Shown here piece after piece: positions 63,296-64,000 of a stretch of DNA of 64,000 nucleotides. The notes under the pieces were generated by a model, which was given only the letters and a program-made list of their open reading frames with translations, ran no database searches and was not told where the DNA came from. Source of the DNA: Streptomyces yangpuensis (GTDB taxonomy: Bacteria; Actinomycetota; Actinomycetes; Streptomycetales; Streptomycetaceae); NCBI RefSeq assembly GCF_001005295.1, contig NZ_LBMK01000005.1, positions 124,454 through 188,453 of the forward strand, read 5' to 3'. The number at the start of each line of letters is the position of its first letter. The stretch's first letter is position 1. Position numbers and translations under genes: made by a program.

Positions 63296-64000
63296 CTACC
63301 TGGAAGGCGGCGTACGGCGGCCGTCGATCAAGGCGGCGGCGGTGAAGAACTCGACGCCGAAGGCGATCGCGTCCTCGTCCACGTCGAAGTCCCCGCGGTG
63401 CAGATCACGCTTGGCGGTGTCGCCCGGCGCGCGCACGCCCAGGCGTGCCATGGCTCCCGGGACGTGCTCCAGGTACCAGGAGAAGTCCTCCCCGCCCAGG
63501 CTCTGCTCGGTGTCCTCGACCGACTCGGCCCCACAGCGGGCCCCCATCGCCTCGCGCAGCAGCTCGGTGATCACCGGGTCGTTGACCACAGGCGGCACGC
63601 CGCGCACGTGGTTGATCTCGAACTTGGCCCCGTGCATGGTCGCGATCTCGTCGATCGCCGCGTGGATCATGTCCGGCGCCTCGTGCCAGGCCGCCAGGTC
63701 CAGGCACCGAACGGTTCCGGACAGCTCGGCGTGCATCGGGATCACGTTGCAGGCGTGCCCGGCCTCGATGCGGCCCCAGGTGACGGACATGCCCGAGCGG
63801 GCGTCCATCCGGCGGGCGAGCAGGGCGGGGGCGTCGACGGCCACCCGGGCGGCGGCGGTCACCAGGTCGGTGGTCAGGTGCGGCCGCGCCGTGTGCCCGC
63901 CGGAGCCGGTGAGGGTGACCTCCAGCCGGTCGCAGGCGGAGGTGATGGGGCCGGGCCGCAGTCCGATCCGGCCGGCGTCGACCCGGGGGTCGCAGTGCAC
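63296..64000 (-). CDS. M20-family amidohydrolase, C-terminal part (5' end outside window)
   Basis: This is the last 234 residues of an M20 peptidase/amidohydrolase (family usually about 400 aa); the frame continues beyond the window. Dimerisation-domain segment GSGGHTARPH is present with its conserved His. The visible C-terminus has SLGGEDFSWYLEHVPG with a metal-binding Glu-Asp pair and HRGDFDVDEDAI. It probably releases an acyl or amino group from N-acylated amino acids or hippurate-like substrates. A hairpin-free gap of about 230 bases separates it from the BMP gene upstream. The exact substrate is unknown. Confidence 0.9.
   Translation of the reverse strand: MHCDPRVDAGRIGLRPGPITSACDRLEVTLTGSGGHTARPHLTTDLVTAAARVAVDAPALLARRMDARSGMSVTWGRIEAGHACNVIPMHAELSGTVRCLDLAAWHEAPDMIHAAIDEIATMHGAKFEINHVRGVPPVVNDPVITELLREAMGARCGAESVEDTEQSLGGEDFSWYLEHVPGAMARLGVRAPGDTAKRDLHRGDFDVDEDAIAFGVEFFTAAALIDGRRTPPSR

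Overview
The window is chromosomal DNA of a Streptomyces or very close relative. The DNA is GC-rich throughout, third codon positions are almost all G or C, and GTG and TTG starts are frequent. From memory, gene order follows the S. coelicolor core segment running from hutH (SCO4932) down to the nucleoside genes near SCO4884-4890. No rRNA, tRNA, CRISPR array, prophage or insertion sequence was recognised.

Layout. 1-10 kb: the tail of a sortase-anchored surface protein, histidine ammonia-lyase, a GAF-GGDEF diguanylate cyclase, enoyl-CoA hydratase, adenylate cyclase, biotin ligase, the acyl-CoA carboxylase beta and epsilon subunits, and Maf. 10.5-12.3 kb: the carboxylase alpha subunit. 12.3-25 kb: the clearest accessory block, with two very large divergent secreted-protein genes. 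One encodes an FG-GAP/LGFP-repeat protein. The other encodes an RHS/YD-repeat polymorphic toxin followed by a probable immunity gene. 25-31 kb: a DeoR regulator, a disulfide-less LpdA-type flavoprotein, purine nucleoside phosphorylase and a phosphohexomutase-family enzyme. 31-35 kb: the AfsQ1/AfsQ2/SigQ signalling cluster with a visible AfsQ1 box. 36-40 kb: deoC with a full-length aldehyde dehydrogenase and a half-length pseudo-dehydrogenase. 40-49 kb: small secreted and membrane proteins, a sortase remnant, adenosine deaminase and a LuxR regulator. 49-55 kb: a LysR/MFS pair, an L,D-transpeptidase, a second MFS pump with strong operator palindromes, and an ECF sigma factor with a SnoaL-like tail. 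56-63 kb: thymidine phosphorylase, cytidine deaminase, and a BMP-type nucleoside ABC transporter. The window ends inside an M20 amidohydrolase.

How the genes work together. The main system is a dispersed nucleoside-salvage regulon. Uptake (BMP lipoprotein, ATPase, two permeases), deamination (add, cdd), phosphorolysis (PNP, deoA), sugar-phosphate isomerisation (phosphomutase), aldol cleavage (deoC) and probable acetaldehyde oxidation (aldehyde dehydrogenase pair) are encoded in six transcription units over about 35 kb. Each unit carries the same 12-bp palindrome, CTACGCGCGTAG, or a close variant within about 80 bp upstream of its first start codon. The second theme is a complete biotin-dependent acyl-CoA carboxylase set (alpha, beta, epsilon, biotin ligase). 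The third is the RHS toxin/immunity module, whose C-terminal toxin and immunity gene have base composition unlike the core genes.
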